A stretch of 64,000 nucleotides of DNA from [Flexibacter] sp. ATCC 35208 (lineage in GTDB: Bacteria; Bacteroidota; Bacteroidia; Chitinophagales; Chitinophagaceae): positions 1-64,000 of the forward strand of contig NZ_MTKN01000016.1 of the NCBI RefSeq assembly GCF_001975825.1. The letters are read 5' to 3'. The notes under the pieces are model-generated. The model made no database searches and was not told the DNA's origin. It worked only from the letters and a program-made list of their open reading frames with translations. Each line of letters begins with the position of its first letter. The stretch's first letter is position 1. A program made the position numbers and the translations under genes. Below, in pieces: positions 36,211 to 44,712 of the stretch.

Positions 36211-36522
36211 TTAATCCATATGAAAAACGGATTCAAGGGGGATGGATACCGGGGAATGATCTTCGTTTGTTTCCATAATATCGGCCATATAAGCCCACCA
36301 GCGTTTCACCACCTCAGTAGTACCCAGCTCCTGGGAAGACTGTTCGCCTGACTGCTGCTGAACGGCGAATAAGGTATTGGTAGTCTCGTCAAGAAAGATG
36401 GTATAGTCGCTGACACCATTTTCCTTCAGGAGTTGTTTCAGCGTTGGCCAGATGGCAGCATGTCGTTGGCGATATTCTTCTTTGTACCCGGGTTTGAGGT
36501 ACATTTTAAAGGCGATTTTCAT
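36211..36522 (-). CDS. rhaM: L-rhamnose mutarotase
   Basis: A 103-residue enzyme of the RhaM/YiiL family that interconverts the alpha and beta anomers of L-rhamnose. Conserved parts are RHAAIWPTLKQLLKENGVSDY, which carries the active-site His, and RWWAYMADIM near the C-terminus. It is normal length. It follows lutC by 57 bases on the minus strand, 14 kb from the main rhamnose genes. Confidence 0.9.
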   Translation of the reverse strand: MKIAFKMYLKPGYKEEYRQRHAAIWPTLKQLLKENGVSDYTIFLDETTNTLFAVQQQSGEQSSQELGTTEVVKRWWAYMADIMETNEDHSPVSIPLESVFHMD

Positions 36523-36579
36523 ACGTGGGTGGGTTAAGTAAAGTATGCAGGCAATGTACCTGCATACGGTATAATATTT

Positions 36580-37149
36580 CTAATCTATCAGGAACACGGT
36601 CAGGCTTTTTGCGCCATGTGCACCTAAAACCAGTGATTGTTCGATATCTGCGGTCTTGGATGGGCCGGCGATAAATACTCCAAAACCGGCGTCCGGACCG
36701 CCTATTTTGCGATAAGCATCATGCATGGTAGGTAGGATCTCCGAACTTTTTAAGACAATCGCCAGGTGCTGCGCAATAAACGGCAGCGCCCTTACCTTCA
36801 ATTCATCGTCAGTGACCCATACAGCGCCATTTTCCGCTACGCCCAGGCGCCCCTGGATGATGGCCAGGTCTACCTTTTCAAGCTGGCGGCCCTCACCTTC
36901 CTCCCAGTTTTGCATACCATCCGGATAAAATTCAGGGTGGGTGGTAACTACCAGTGGGTGTTCTTTTATTAGGGGGAGCATATCGGCATAAGTTTTTATG
37001 GATACTACCTGGCCACCAAGAAACGCTACGACTTTCGTAAATGCCGCAGGATCGCCTGCTTCACTGTGGTGAAAGGGTTCCAGTTCCGGAAGGGGATGCT
37101 GTTCAGGCTGATTTTGCTTTACAGCGGATAATATGCTTTCTCTGCTCAT
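36580..37149 (-). CDS. lutC: LUD-domain lactate utilisation protein C
   Basis: A 189-residue LUD-domain protein of the LutC/YkgG family, a subunit of the LutABC complex that oxidises L-lactate to pyruvate. The N-terminus starts SRESILSAVKQN. The core has VVTTHPEFYPDGMQNW and the end AGPSKTADIEQSLVLGAHGAKSL, where GPS-x-TADIE is a family signature. No Fe-S motif is expected in this subunit. LutA and LutB are coded at 48.7-50.9 kb, so the complex is split over two loci in this window. Confidence 0.92.
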   Translation of the reverse strand: MSRESILSAVKQNQPEQHPLPELEPFHHSEAGDPAAFTKVVAFLGGQVVSIKTYADMLPLIKEHPLVVTTHPEFYPDGMQNWEEGEGRQLEKVDLAIIQGRLGVAENGAVWVTDDELKVRALPFIAQHLAIVLKSSEILPTMHDAYRKIGGPDAGFGVFIAGPSKTADIEQSLVLGAHGAKSLTVFLID

Positions 37150-37265
37150 GGTATGTCTTTGAATTACAGGTGCAAATTACGGGGAGAAAATTAAATAATG
37201 GAGAAATTAGAGAATTTCTTTATATTGAATATGACATTGTTAACCATTTAAATGTTACCCACACT

Positions 37266-38081
37266 ATGAAAGATGTAAATTCTATATGGGAAAGACCCAT
37301 TACTCTATCCGATGTTCAGCCATTACTTACTCCGGGAATGGTTCAATCTGCTGAAAAGCAATTGGGATACCGCCTGCCTGCGGCCTACATTGAGTTGATG
37401 AAAAAACAAAATGGAGGGAATATACGATGTGGCTTAAGAGATGAAGATTACAACCATACCAGGATTTTTGGCATCGGTCCGAATGAAAACTCAATTACAA
37501 ACAATGAGTTTTTGCCATCAATACCACACGGGCTGATTCCCTTTGATGGACTTGCTCACTGGTGTCTCTGCCTGGATTATCGAAAAGATCCGGATACACC
37601 TTCTGTTGTGCATATTGAACTTGAATCTGGTATTATTAAATCAGAGGAAACAATAGCTCCAACATTTAGTGAATATCTTGAGCAATTAATCATAGTTGAA
37701 GAGGTTGAAATATTTGTAGTGGAAACAACAACGTCGATTGGGGAGGTGGTAAGAATAATATCTACCGTTTTAGGTACACCCATCAGACCACATTTTTCCG
37801 CTGGTGATTTACATTATTTTGGCTTTCATGGGGAAAACGATGTCCGAATCTATTTACATGGTAATAAAGTACCTAAGTACCATCAGGAAGAATTCTTACC
37901 AGAACATGCTGCAGAACGGGATGATTTAAATGCCAGCATTCTCCGGCACCCTGAAGTAGATGAAAATTATGTATTCCTGGAGATAGAGAATGAAGAGTAT
38001 GAAGGTCAACGACAAGAAATGGTCCAAAACTTTCGTGACGCAGGTCTGATTATCAACTCACTGAACCATTACCTTTCCTGA
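37266..38081 (+). CDS. SMI1/KNR4-family protein
   Basis: The start at 37266 is chosen because it begins the SMI1 domain and avoids overlap with the divergent lutC gene. The product has 271 residues. The SMI1/KNR4 domain (about 1-150) has the pattern LLTPGMVQSAEKQLGYRLPA, AYIELMKKQNGG and the end of the beta core. About 110 more residues follow (SIGEVVRIISTVLG and on) with no domain I can name. Members of this superfamily are often immunity proteins to contact-dependent toxins. No toxin gene is adjacent, so it may be an orphan immunity protein. Confidence 0.75.
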   Translation: MKDVNSIWERPITLSDVQPLLTPGMVQSAEKQLGYRLPAAYIELMKKQNGGNIRCGLRDEDYNHTRIFGIGPNENSITNNEFLPSIPHGLIPFDGLAHWCLCLDYRKDPDTPSVVHIELESGIIKSEETIAPTFSEYLEQLIIVEEVEIFVVETTTSIGEVVRIISTVLGTPIRPHFSAGDLHYFGFHGENDVRIYLHGNKVPKYHQEEFLPEHAAERDDLNASILRHPEVDENYVFLEIENEEYEGQRQEMVQNFRDAGLIINSLNHYLS

Positions 38082-38123
38082 ACTAAAAAGCACTTTTGTC
38101 CACCACAAAAGTGCTTTTTAGTT
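38081..38123. terminator. Strong terminator after the SMI1 gene
   Basis: A 19-bp perfect stem (38081-38099 with 38105-38123), loop CCACC. It begins within the stop codon and ends in a T-rich run. Confidence 0.9.
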
Positions 38124-38224
38124 TATCCTCCCCGCGAAAAGGTATTTTTCTCCCGCCTATTCCACAAGCCAAAATTAATTGTATTTTGTACACTCACACT
38201 CTTCACCAAAATCTAAGCTGACTC

Positions 38225-39544
38225 ATGAAAAAGACGTTCATCCTGCTGACCTTTGCTCCTATGCTTTCTATGGCCCAATCCACCCTCGACAAAAACGTGT
38301 CCTCCATTAAAGACTCTGTCATCACCTGGCGCCGGGCCATCCACCAACACCCGGAACTCTCCAACAGAGAATTCAAAACAGCCGCTTTCGTCGCAGAACA
38401 CTTAAAAAAACTTGGTCTCGAAGTGCATACCGGGGTTGGCAAAACAGGCGTTGTCGCCATTCTAAAAGGTGGTAAACCAGGCCCTGTTGTAGCCCTCCGC
38501 GCCGATATGGATGCCCTCCCGGTTTATGAAAGAGCCAATATTCCTTTCAAATCTCTTGACACCGCCGAATACCTAGGTCAGCAAGTGCCTGTTATGCACG
38601 CCTGTGGTCATGACTCTCACATCGCGATCCTGCTGGGCACCGCCGATGTACTTACCTCCATGAAAAAAGACGTTCCTGGTACCGTAAAATTCATTTTCCA
38701 GCCTGCTGAAGAAGGTGCTCCTGCTCCCGAAGAAGGCGGCGCCCCACTCATGATCAAAGAAGGTGTAATGGACAATCCAAAAGTTGATGCCATTTTCGGC
38801 CTGCACATCAACTCCCAGACACCCGTGGGCATGGTCAAATATAAATCCGGCGCCGAAATGGCTTCCAGCGACTGGTTCACCATCAAAGTAAAAGGGAAAC
38901 AAACCCACGGCTCTCAACCCTGGAACGGCATCGATCCAATCGTAGTCGCGTCCCAGATCATTCAGGGATTCCAGACCATCGTCAGCCGTCAGGCGGAATT
39001 GACCAAAGGCCCCGTAGTCATCACTGTTGGTAAAATAAATGGTGGGGTAAGAAGCAATATTATTCCTGAAGAATTGACAATGGAAGGAACCATTCGTACA
39101 TTTGATAACAAAATGCTGAAACAGGTGCATGAGAAAATGAAACTCACAGCCACCAAAATAGCTGAAGCTTCTGGCGCCACCGCAGATGTTGTGATTGAAA
39201 ATAAGACCAAAGTGACCTACAACGATCCCGAACTAGTAAAACTCATGGTCCCTTCTATCGAAGCCGCTGCCGGAAAAGATAATGTAAACGAAACTGAATG
39301 GACGACAGGTGCTGAAGACTTTTCCTTTTATGGTGACAAAGCTCCTGCATTTTTCTTTTTCCTTGGTGGCATGCCCGCAGGCGCAGATCCTGCAAAAGTT
39401 GCCGCCCACCATACACCGGATTTCTTTATTGACGATTCAAAACTGGATGTGGGTGTTAAAGTGTTCTGCCAACTGGTATTTGACTATGCGAAAAAGAAAC
39501 CCCTGTATAAGGTGACCAATAATAGTACACCCGGTACTTTGTAA
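38225..39544 (+). CDS. M20-family amidohydrolase, exported
   Basis: A 439-residue metallohydrolase with signal peptide MKKTFILLTFAPMLSMAQ, so probably periplasmic. M20 motifs include LRADMDALPV, HACGHDSHIAILLG (metal ligands) and EEGAPAPEEGG (catalytic Glu). The C-terminal metal-binding site is in GAEDFSFYGDKAPAFFFFLG. It is of the IAA-amino-acid hydrolase/hippurate hydrolase group, which cleaves N-acyl amino acids. The specific substrate is not known. The next gene follows after 14 bases, making an operon. Confidence 0.9.
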   Translation: MKKTFILLTFAPMLSMAQSTLDKNVSSIKDSVITWRRAIHQHPELSNREFKTAAFVAEHLKKLGLEVHTGVGKTGVVAILKGGKPGPVVALRADMDALPVYERANIPFKSLDTAEYLGQQVPVMHACGHDSHIAILLGTADVLTSMKKDVPGTVKFIFQPAEEGAPAPEEGGAPLMIKEGVMDNPKVDAIFGLHINSQTPVGMVKYKSGAEMASSDWFTIKVKGKQTHGSQPWNGIDPIVVASQIIQGFQTIVSRQAELTKGPVVITVGKINGGVRSNIIPEELTMEGTIRTFDNKMLKQVHEKMKLTATKIAEASGATADVVIENKTKVTYNDPELVKLMVPSIEAAAGKDNVNETEWTTGAEDFSFYGDKAPAFFFFLGGMPAGADPAKVAAHHTPDFFIDDSKLDVGVKVFCQLVFDYAKKKPLYKVTNNSTPGTL

Positions 39545-39558
39545 ACACACTATACTAT

Positions 39559-40074
39559 ATGAAAACATTTTTTGCTACCTCCCTTCTGCTGCTGAGTGTC
39601 CTGTTTGTAAACGCACAGAGCAGTCCGCAATTCCCTGAACTGAAAGTTAAAGAAGATTATGCGAAAGCAGCACCCATGTTCCTTCAGGCGACTGAATGGC
39701 TGAATGAAACACCACTCAATGAACAACTGGAACTACGTAAGCGTACAAATGCATTTATCCTTACATGGGTAATGGGATCACCTGATGTGAACATTAACCT
39801 GGGTGATCCTTTGATCGAGCTGATGAAAGATAACCCGCAACTGTACCCTATCTACCTGGGAAATTATGCGTCCTTTTGCATCAATAACAAGGATAATAAG
39901 AACCCAAGGGATGGTGCCAGAGCAGGGCTTCTGGGAATAGTGAATGTCTATAAAAAGGGGGTTGGTATCAAAAAGACGAAACAACTGAAAAAGTTCGCCG
40001 AAGCCGTTGATTCCGGCAATATGGAGGAATCTATAGATGAACTCCTGAGAATGGATATTCATGAACGTAAATAA
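39559..40074 (+). CDS. Exported protein of unknown function
   Basis: A 171-residue protein with signal peptide MKTFFATSLLLLSVLFVNAQ. It follows the amidohydrolase by 14 bases. The mature part is mostly helical, with LNETPLNEQLELRKRTNAF and LGDPLIELMKDNPQLYPIYL, and the basic end GVGIKKTKQLKKFAEAV. No catalytic motif is recognisable. Similar small exported proteins are common in Bacteroidota. Its job is probably linked to the amidohydrolase, only by position. Confidence 0.75.
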   Translation: MKTFFATSLLLLSVLFVNAQSSPQFPELKVKEDYAKAAPMFLQATEWLNETPLNEQLELRKRTNAFILTWVMGSPDVNINLGDPLIELMKDNPQLYPIYLGNYASFCINNKDNKNPRDGARAGLLGIVNVYKKGVGIKKTKQLKKFAEAVDSGNMEESIDELLRMDIHERK

Positions 40075-40077
40075 ATT

Positions 40078-40109
40078 AAAAAGCCGTCTCCTGAAAGAGG
40101 CGGCTTTTT
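40078..40109. terminator. Bidirectional terminator between hypothetical and dehydrogenase genes
   Basis: AAAAAGCCGTCTC (40078-40090) pairs with GAGGCGGCTTTTT (40097-40109), with one G-T pair and a 6-base loop. It lies between convergent genes. Confidence 0.85.
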
Positions 40110-40134
40110 ACTCAAACATCTACACCGATATTAT

Positions 40135-41112
40135 TTACCCTAATTCATTTACTCCTTTCTCTCCTTTCACAAAACAATCTAAGTTGAACATCGTCGTTGC
40201 TGCTATATTCTTTAATGCGGTGTCGGTAAGGAATGCCTGATGGCTCGTGATCAGTACATTGGCAAACGTGATCAGTCGGGAGATCACATCATCCTGTACG
40301 ATATCACTGGAATGATCTTCGAAAAACAATCCCCTCTCTTCTTCATATACATCCAGTCCCAGATAACCTATCTGGCCTGACTTCAATCCCTCCGTCACAT
40401 CCAGTGTATTGATCAGTCTACCACGGCTGGTATTGATCAGCATTACCCCTTTCTTCATTTTGGCAATGCTTTGTTTATTGATAATATATTCCGTTTCGGG
40501 TGTCAGCGGTGCATGCAGCGAAATGATATCCGCCTGCCGGCACAACTCATCTATACTTAGATAAGTAGCCTCATAAGACGGATCCGGGTATCTGTCAAAA
40601 GCAATGATCTTACACCCAAAGCCCCGCATGATTTGGCCCACGATCTTACCAATCTTTCCCATGCCGATGATACCGACTGTCTTGCCATGCAGGTCAAAAC
40701 CGGTTAGCCCATCCAATGAGAAGTTCAGGTCCCTGATACGGTTGTGTGCCCTGACAAGTTTTCTATTGAGTGCCAGTATTAAGGCAACTGTATGCTCTGC
40801 CACGGCATAAGGTGAATACTCCGGTACACGCGCTATGCGCATACCTAATGCATGTGCCGCCTGTATGTCTACATGATTAAACCCTGCGGAGCGAAGCGCG
40901 AGATACTTTACGCCCAGTGCCGCGAGTTTTTCTAATACCGGGGCTGAACCATCGTCGTTTACAAAGATACAAACAGCCTCACAACCCGCTGCCAGCGGCG
41001 CTGTCGCCAATGAGAGTGCCGGTTCCAGCAAAACTAATTCATGCTGGTCGCCGGCTGCCTGTAACAAAAAATCCCTTTCAAATTTATGTGTACTGTAAAA
41101 GGCGGTCTTCAT
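40135..41112 (-). CDS. ldhA: D-2-hydroxyacid dehydrogenase, probable D-lactate dehydrogenase
   Basis: A 325-residue NAD-dependent 2-hydroxyacid dehydrogenase. The start at 41112 (MKTAFYSTHKFERDFL) matches the N-terminus of LdhA-type D-lactate dehydrogenases; a start three codons upstream is also possible. NAD binding is in VGIIGMGKIGKIVGQIM. Catalytic residues are the Arg in LINTSRGRLINT, the Glu near YEEERGLFFED and the His in LITSHQAFLT. It reduces pyruvate to D-lactate, so it would not feed the LutABC route from L-lactate directly. It stands alone on the minus strand, in front of the SusC promoter region. Confidence 0.88.
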   Translation of the reverse strand: MKTAFYSTHKFERDFLLQAAGDQHELVLLEPALSLATAPLAAGCEAVCIFVNDDGSAPVLEKLAALGVKYLALRSAGFNHVDIQAAHALGMRIARVPEYSPYAVAEHTVALILALNRKLVRAHNRIRDLNFSLDGLTGFDLHGKTVGIIGMGKIGKIVGQIMRGFGCKIIAFDRYPDPSYEATYLSIDELCRQADIISLHAPLTPETEYIINKQSIAKMKKGVMLINTSRGRLINTLDVTEGLKSGQIGYLGLDVYEEERGLFFEDHSSDIVQDDVISRLITFANVLITSHQAFLTDTALKNIAATTMFNLDCFVKGEKGVNELG

Positions 41113-41610
41113 GTTGATCAAAGTTATTCAAACAATAGTAAATATTACGATGATAACTGCTATTATATCGTCTGACTAATATCATAAAAATTTGCCAATC
41201 TGATGACAAGAATTTCTAATTCAGGGATAGAAGTTCCAGACTCATAGATTATACTACTCTATTTTTATGAAAAGACGCGTCAATACATTAGCTTTAACGT
41301 TTTAGTAACAGGAACAAGCTACTAGCTGTTGACTTAATTATTGTGAGAAACTAATAATACTACTTTATACAACCAGACTATGAACAATGAATAGGTTTTG
41401 CCTGACGGGGGAACGTATGGGCTAAAGGATCATTTTAAATCTAACAAACATAACAACACATGAAAAACAAGGCATGCGTTAATGCCTAAGGGCAACTTAT
41501 GCCTATTCCTTTTAATCTAATTTGCTGGTAAGCTTTACCAACAGCTTCGTATTGCCTGTACTGTTAGTCTTTTGGAAACTTGTCATTTTTTATAAACCAA
41601 AAACTAGCAC
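41113..41610. other. 498-base control region between ldhA-like and susC-like genes
   Basis: The two genes are divergent, so both promoters should lie here. A 9-codon ORF at 41460-41489 (MKNKACVNA) contains the small inverted repeat AGGCAT-N6-ATGCCT. TTGACT-N17-TAATAAT (41329-41358) looks like a sigma-70 promoter, but Bacteroidota seldom use this form. No gene or RNA is recognised. Confidence 0.4.
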
Positions 41611-44600
41611 ATGATGAGGAAGCTATCACTTCTTTTGATGGTACTGCTGCTTTGTCAGACAGTATTTGCACAAACCCGACAGTTATCCGGCACTGTCAAA
41701 GACGCTAAAACCGGAGAGACCCTTATCGCAGTTACAATCAAAGTAAAAGGTAAGAACAACGCTACCTTTTCAAAACCCGATGGCTCTTATACTTTGCTAA
41801 TTCCCCCCGGCTCAGTGGAGCTGGAAGTATCACTCGTAGGGTATGGTACCAAAACCATACAGGTAGCGCCCAATCAATCTATGATAGATCTTGTACTGGA
41901 TCAGTCCTCCACCCAACTTGGCGAAGTGATGGTGACCGCATTGGGTATCACCAAAGAATCGAAGAAATTAGGTTACTCTGTGTCTAAAGTAGGCGGAGAC
42001 CTGATGACACAAGCACGTGAAACCAACGTAGGTAATTCCCTTACAGGTCGTGTAGCTGGTTTGAATGTAAGCGGTACCAGTGGTGGTCCCGGTGGATCTG
42101 TAAGAATACTGCTGCGCGGTATGGCGAGCTTCTCTGCTTCCAGTCCGCTCTTCGTGATCAACGGTGTTCCAATGGATAACACACAGCGTGGTAGTGCCAC
42201 AGAATGGGGTGGTGCCGACTATGGTGATGGTTTATCTAACATCAACCCTGATGATATTGAAAGTATGAGTGTATTGAAAGGAGCATCTGCTGCTGCCTTA
42301 TACGGTTCCCGTGCTGCAAACGGGGTGATACTCATCACCACCAAAACAGGGAAAAAGAACACCCTTCAGGTAGAATACAACTCCAATTTTGCTGCTGATA
42401 AAGCAATTAATTTTACTGACTTCCAGTATGAATACGGCCAGGGCCAGAGCGGTGAAAGACCGACTACCACTACTGCCGCGCAAAACAGTACCCGCCTGGC
42501 ATGGGGCGAAAAAATGGATGGTGTACAGACCATTCAGTTCGATGGCAATACTTACGCATATGCAGCTGTGAAGAATAACCTGGAGAACTTTTACCGTACC
42601 GGTACAACTTTTACCAATACTGTATCTGCTTCCGGCGGGGGCGATAACGGTACCTTCCGTTTATCACTGTCAGATATGAACAATAAAGGTATCTTATCCA
42701 ATAATACACTTTACCGGAAAACCATCGGCCTTAATGTAGATCAGAAAGTATCTGAAAAACTTAAGGTGACAGTGGCGGCTAACTATATCGACGAACAATC
42801 GAATAATAAGCCCTACCTGAGTGATGGGCCACTGAACCCAAACAATGGCATGTTCCTCGCTGGTAATATCAGGGAATCTATATTAGCACCGGGTTATGAT
42901 GCTTCGGCAGATGGGAAGGAAATAGCCTGGACAGACGACACATACGTCACCAACCCTTACTTCGTACTCAACCAGAGCAAAAATAAAATTACCCGCTCCC
43001 GCCTCATTTCCGCTATGACTGCCCGCTATGACTTTACTGACTGGATCTATGCACAGGCAAGGGTCGGCTATGACTTCATCAGTGACGTTACCCGGCAGAT
43101 CACCCCATGGGGTACCCTGTACGATTGGTCATCCAGCGATGGTACCACTGTTAGCGGTGACTACAGCCTGAATAATGAATCCCGCAAGGAAATGAACACC
43201 GACGCGTTGGTAGGCATCAAACACAGGATTAAAAATGATTTTGATTTCAACCTCTCACTCGGTGCCGCACTGAGAAAGTACAAAGATGAAATCATAGGTG
43301 TAACCGGCGACAACTTCATCATTCCTTACCTGTATAACTATACGAATGTGGTGACCTATGGCAGGACCTATGACCTGACCAATAAAGAAGCACACTCTGC
43401 TTATTATAACCTGGATCTCTCTTACAAGAACTTCCTGACACTAACGACTACAGGTCGTTATGACACCTATTCTACCCTGCCGGCTAACAACAGGAACATT
43501 TTTGTGCCTTCTGTGTCTGGAAGTTTTATCTTCTCAGAACTGGTGAAGGTGCCTAAAATGAGTTATGGTAAGTTCCGCGCTTCCTGGGCCAATGCAAGTG
43601 GCGAGCCTACTGATGCTTATATCACCCAGACTTATTATACGCAACAGAACAGTATCAACGATTATATCACGGCCAACTTCAGTAGTGCATTACCCAATAC
43701 AAACCTGAAACCTTACACCCTTAAAGAGGTAGAAACCGGTCTGGAGGTGAAGTTCTTTGATAACAGGTTAGGGGTAGACCTGGCTTATTTTCATCGTAAG
43801 ACGCATAATGAGATCATCAGCGGAAACCTTTCTACGGCCTCCGGTTATTCCACCCAGTATATCGGTACCGGTTCCACACAAAACCAGGGCGTGGAAATAT
43901 TGCTGACCGGCACACCTGTTCAAGATGATGATTTCAGCTGGAATGTATCTGTGAATGCCACTAATGTGAAGAATAAAATCATCGATATTTATGGCAGTAA
44001 CAGTACCAGTACTACCCTGAGCCTGGGTACCTACCGACCCCGAAATGCAGCCACAGCACTGGTAAAAGGCATGGCTGGTCCACAGATAATGGCGTACGAT
44101 TACCTGTATGATGACAATGGTAACATTGTTGTAAACTCTTCCGGTATTCCTGAGAGAGGTAGTTACAAGGCCTTCGGCAGTGTGCTGCCTTCATGGTTTG
44201 GCGGCATCAATAACGATTTCCGTTATAAACATTTCAATTTCTCCTTCCTCGTGGATGGCAAATTTGGTAACAAGGTATTGTCTGCTACCAGCTACTATTC
44301 CATGTATCGTGGTCTGAACAAGAATACCCTGGAAGGTCGCGAAGACGGTGTAACGGCCAAAGGTGTGTACGAAGATGGTACAACCAATACCAGTCAGACA
44401 GAAGCCCAGACGTACTACCAAGCTCTGGCTGTCAACGTATCCCGCCTGCATGTGCTGGATGGGAGCTTCATCAAGCTACGCCAGGTAACACTGGGCTACA
44501 GCCTGAACGGAAAAACATTGAGCCGCACCCCCTTCTCTGCTATCAATGTGTCACTGGTAGCACGCAATCTGCTGGTATTAATGAAACATACTGACAACAT

Positions 44601-44712
44601 TGATCCTGAAGCTGCCTTTTCATCCACGATCAGTTACGCAGGTATCGAAGGAACCAGTTTGCCCAGCACAAGGTCCTACGGTATTAATGTAAACTTCAAA
44701 TTCAAAAAATAA
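41611..44712 (+). CDS. SusC/RagA-type TonB-dependent outer-membrane transporter
   Basis: A 1,033-residue protein with signal peptide MMRKLSLLLMVLLLCQTVFAQ. A carboxypeptidase-regulatory-like domain (about 22-95) has GETLIAVTIKVKGKN. The plug domain (about 115-235) contains SLTGRVAGLNVSGTSGG and the SusC motif PLFVINGVPMD. A 22-strand barrel follows to the C-terminus (NVNFKFKK). No N-terminal STN domain is present, so it does not signal to an anti-sigma factor. It imports a glycan or peptide together with the SusD-like protein, whose gene overlaps by one base. No glycosidase is attached, so the substrate is unknown. Confidence 0.95.
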   Translation: MMRKLSLLLMVLLLCQTVFAQTRQLSGTVKDAKTGETLIAVTIKVKGKNNATFSKPDGSYTLLIPPGSVELEVSLVGYGTKTIQVAPNQSMIDLVLDQSSTQLGEVMVTALGITKESKKLGYSVSKVGGDLMTQARETNVGNSLTGRVAGLNVSGTSGGPGGSVRILLRGMASFSASSPLFVINGVPMDNTQRGSATEWGGADYGDGLSNINPDDIESMSVLKGASAAALYGSRAANGVILITTKTGKKNTLQVEYNSNFAADKAINFTDFQYEYGQGQSGERPTTTTAAQNSTRLAWGEKMDGVQTIQFDGNTYAYAAVKNNLENFYRTGTTFTNTVSASGGGDNGTFRLSLSDMNNKGILSNNTLYRKTIGLNVDQKVSEKLKVTVAANYIDEQSNNKPYLSDGPLNPNNGMFLAGNIRESILAPGYDASADGKEIAWTDDTYVTNPYFVLNQSKNKITRSRLISAMTARYDFTDWIYAQARVGYDFISDVTRQITPWGTLYDWSSSDGTTVSGDYSLNNESRKEMNTDALVGIKHRIKNDFDFNLSLGAALRKYKDEIIGVTGDNFIIPYLYNYTNVVTYGRTYDLTNKEAHSAYYNLDLSYKNFLTLTTTGRYDTYSTLPANNRNIFVPSVSGSFIFSELVKVPKMSYGKFRASWANASGEPTDAYITQTYYTQQNSINDYITANFSSALPNTNLKPYTLKEVETGLEVKFFDNRLGVDLAYFHRKTHNEIISGNLSTASGYSTQYIGTGSTQNQGVEILLTGTPVQDDDFSWNVSVNATNVKNKIIDIYGSNSTSTTLSLGTYRPRNAATALVKGMAGPQIMAYDYLYDDNGNIVVNSSGIPERGSYKAFGSVLPSWFGGINNDFRYKHFNFSFLVDGKFGNKVLSATSYYSMYRGLNKNTLEGREDGVTAKGVYEDGTTNTSQTEAQTYYQALAVNVSRLHVLDGSFIKLRQVTLGYSLNGKTLSRTPFSAINVSLVARNLLVLMKHTDNIDPEAAFSSTISYAGIEGTSLPSTRSYGINVNFKFKK

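Noticed and set aside
36138..36236. Extension upstream of the AhpD-like start
   Set aside because: It overlaps the 3' end of rhaM, and the residues do not match AhpD proteins.
41329..41358. Sigma-70-like promoter TTGACT-N17-TAATAAT
   Set aside because: Bacteroidota normally use TTTG and TAnnTTTG boxes. In AT-rich DNA this match may be chance, so it is only mentioned within the control region.
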